This document shows, in pieces, positions 5,001-5,240 of a DNA stretch of 5,240 nt. Each line of letters starts with the position of its first letter. Position 1 is the first letter of the stretch. The notes beneath the pieces were generated by a model, which searched no databases, had not been told where the DNA came from, and was given only the letters and a program-made list of their open reading frames with translations. The stretch covers positions 1-5,240 of the forward strand of contig DOKO01000464.1 in NCBI GenBank assembly GCA_003510825.1, written 5' to 3'. The position numbers and the translations under genes are program-made. This stretch comes from Stenotrophomonas sp. Lineage in GTDB: Bacteria > Pseudomonadota > Gammaproteobacteria > Xanthomonadales > Xanthomonadaceae.

Positions 5001-5236
5001 CTGAAGTACAGCAGGTGATCGATACCGGTCAGCTGCTGCTCGATCACCTGGGTGACCGATTTTTCAGTGGTGTCCGCGCTCGCGCCCGGGTAGGTGGCCT
5101 GGACGGTCACCTGCGGCGGGGCGATGTTGGGGTAGGACTCGACGCCGAGGTTGAGGATCGCGATCACGCCGCTGAGCGAGATCAGGATCGCAACCACCCA
5201 GGCGAAGACTGGATGTTCGATGAAAAATTTAGGCAT
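2066..5236 (-). CDS. RND (HAE1 family) multidrug efflux transporter, AcrB/MexB-like inner-membrane pump
   Basis: The product is 1056 residues (AcrB has 1049) and is complete. It would be the proton-driven trimeric component of a tripartite drug exporter, extruding substrates from the periplasm or inner membrane. Membrane segments lie near residues 10-28, 340-358, 364-385, 391-412, 436-457, 468-492, 535-552, 870-889, 895-914, 923-945, 971-990 and 1000-1026, with two large periplasmic domains between TM1/TM2 and TM7/TM8. Proton-relay residues are intact: D406 and D407 in GIVVDDAIVVIENVER, K938 in GLAAKNAILIVEF, and R968 and T975 in RFRPILMTS. Hydrophobic-trap residues F136, F178, F608, F610 and F621 are present, but M603 replaces AcrB F610. 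An ATG start giving M-P-K-F-F-I-E-H-P-V-F-A-W matches the family N-terminus; only 4 upstream bases are visible, so no ribosome binding site or adaptor gene can be seen. No outer-membrane channel gene follows, and a terminator comes 20 bases after the stop. If this is S. maltophilia, channel-less Sme systems such as SmeGH, SmeMN or SmeYZ are candidates, but I cannot choose. Confidence 0.96.
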   Translation of the reverse strand: MPKFFIEHPVFAWVVAILISLSGVIAILNLGVESYPNIAPPQVTVQATYPGASADTTEKSVTQVIEQQLTGIDHLLYFSSSSSSNGRAQITLTFETGTDPDIAQVQVQNKVSLATPRLPSEVTQQGVVVAKANAGFLMVVGLRSDTGTISRDALNDIVGSRVLDQVSRIPGVGSTQQFGSEYAMNIWLNPEKMQGYGLSASEVLAAVRAQNVQFAAGSLGSDPSPDGHFTATVSAEGRFSSPEEFENIILRANANGSRVLLKDIARVAFGANNYGFDTQYNGQAAGAFAIQLLPGANALNVADAVRAKMDELQPSFPAGVSWFSPYDSTTFVKISIEEVVKTLFEAVVLVFLVMLIFLQNFRATIIPTLVIPVALLGTFLGMWLIGFTINQLTLFAMVLAIGIVVDDAIVVIENVERIMTEEGLAPKPATQKAMTQITGAVVAITVVLAAVFIPSALQGGAAGEIYKQFALTIAISMAFSAFLALGFTPALCATFLKPTHNDNPNIVYRTFNKYYDKISGTYVGHITSAVKHAPRWMILAVVLTALCGFLFTRMPGSFLPEEDQGYALAIVQLPPGSTKGQTNEVFSQMRGILKDQEGYEGLMQIAGFSFVGSGENVGMGFIRLKPWADRKVTVPEFIQNMNGAFYGIKEAQIFVVNLPTVQGLGQFGGFDMWLQDRGGQGYEQLTQARNILLGKAAQESDKLVGVRPNGLENAPQLSLHVDRVQAQSMGMSVSDVYSTIQLMLAPVYVNDFFYQGRIKRVTMQADAPYRTGQESLKSFYSPSSLTTNADGTNAMIPLNTVVKSEWVSAPPSLSRYNGYSAINIVGSQAPGKSSGEAMTAMEDIVTNDLPAGYGYDWSGMSYQEILAGNAATLLLVLSVVVVFLCLAALYESWSIPVAVLLVVPLGVLGAIGLSMIRGLPNDIFFKIGMITVIGLAAKNAILIVEFAVEQRAAGKTLRDATIEAARLRFRPILMTSFAFIMGVIPMAISTGAGANSRHAIGTGVIGGMLFATLLGLLMIPVFFVVVRRMLGDKLDEPSKEFMERQRDAEAAHRPDR

Positions 5237-5240
5237 GACG

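Overview
The window is high-GC DNA from a gamma-proteobacterium of the Xanthomonadaceae, most likely Stenotrophomonas of the S. maltophilia complex. The main evidence is a set of short palindromic repeats headed by GTAG (stems such as AGCCGAGC/GCTCGGCT, ATCCACGC/GCGTGGAT and GTGCCAACC/GGTTGGCAC), which look like the SMAG/REP elements known from S. maltophilia. Gene content and codon use fit this. Species and gene symbols are inference, because no database search was possible.

Layout, left to right. (1) Positions 1-75, minus strand: the first 25 codons of an ArsR/SmtB-type repressor running off the left edge. (2) Positions 76-238: a divergent intergenic region with a perfect 28-bp inverted repeat (78-105) directly over the regulator's leader, a candidate regulator promoter, and a candidate -10 box for the gene on the other side. 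(3) Positions 239-1387, plus strand: a complete short-chain (butyryl-CoA type) acyl-CoA dehydrogenase starting at GTG behind a strong ribosome binding site. (4) Positions 1388-1640: a non-coding spacer almost filled by hairpins, namely a GC hairpin after the stop codon, then a cluster of GTAG/SMAG repeats including a 28-bp perfect inverted-repeat pair. (5) Positions 1641-1928, plus strand: a 95-residue protein with three predicted membrane segments and no recognised function. (6) Positions 1929-2065: another GTAG repeat with a different stem, then a strong bidirectional terminator between convergent genes. (7) Positions 2066-5236, minus strand: a complete 1056-residue RND/HAE1 multidrug efflux transporter of the AcrB/MexB family, starting 4 bases from the right edge.

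The genes do not form one pathway. The RND transporter is probably the last gene of an operon whose membrane-fusion (adaptor) gene would lie just beyond the right edge. No outer-membrane channel gene follows it, so the pump would have to borrow a TolC-like channel encoded elsewhere. The acyl-CoA dehydrogenase is a housekeeping fatty-acid or branched-chain catabolic enzyme and appears monocistronic. The ArsR gene probably controls itself, and perhaps genes to the left, through the palindrome. No phage, insertion sequence, CRISPR array or defence system was seen. The items most worth a second look are the operator, the compound repeat cluster, and residue changes in the pump's drug pockets and docking domain.
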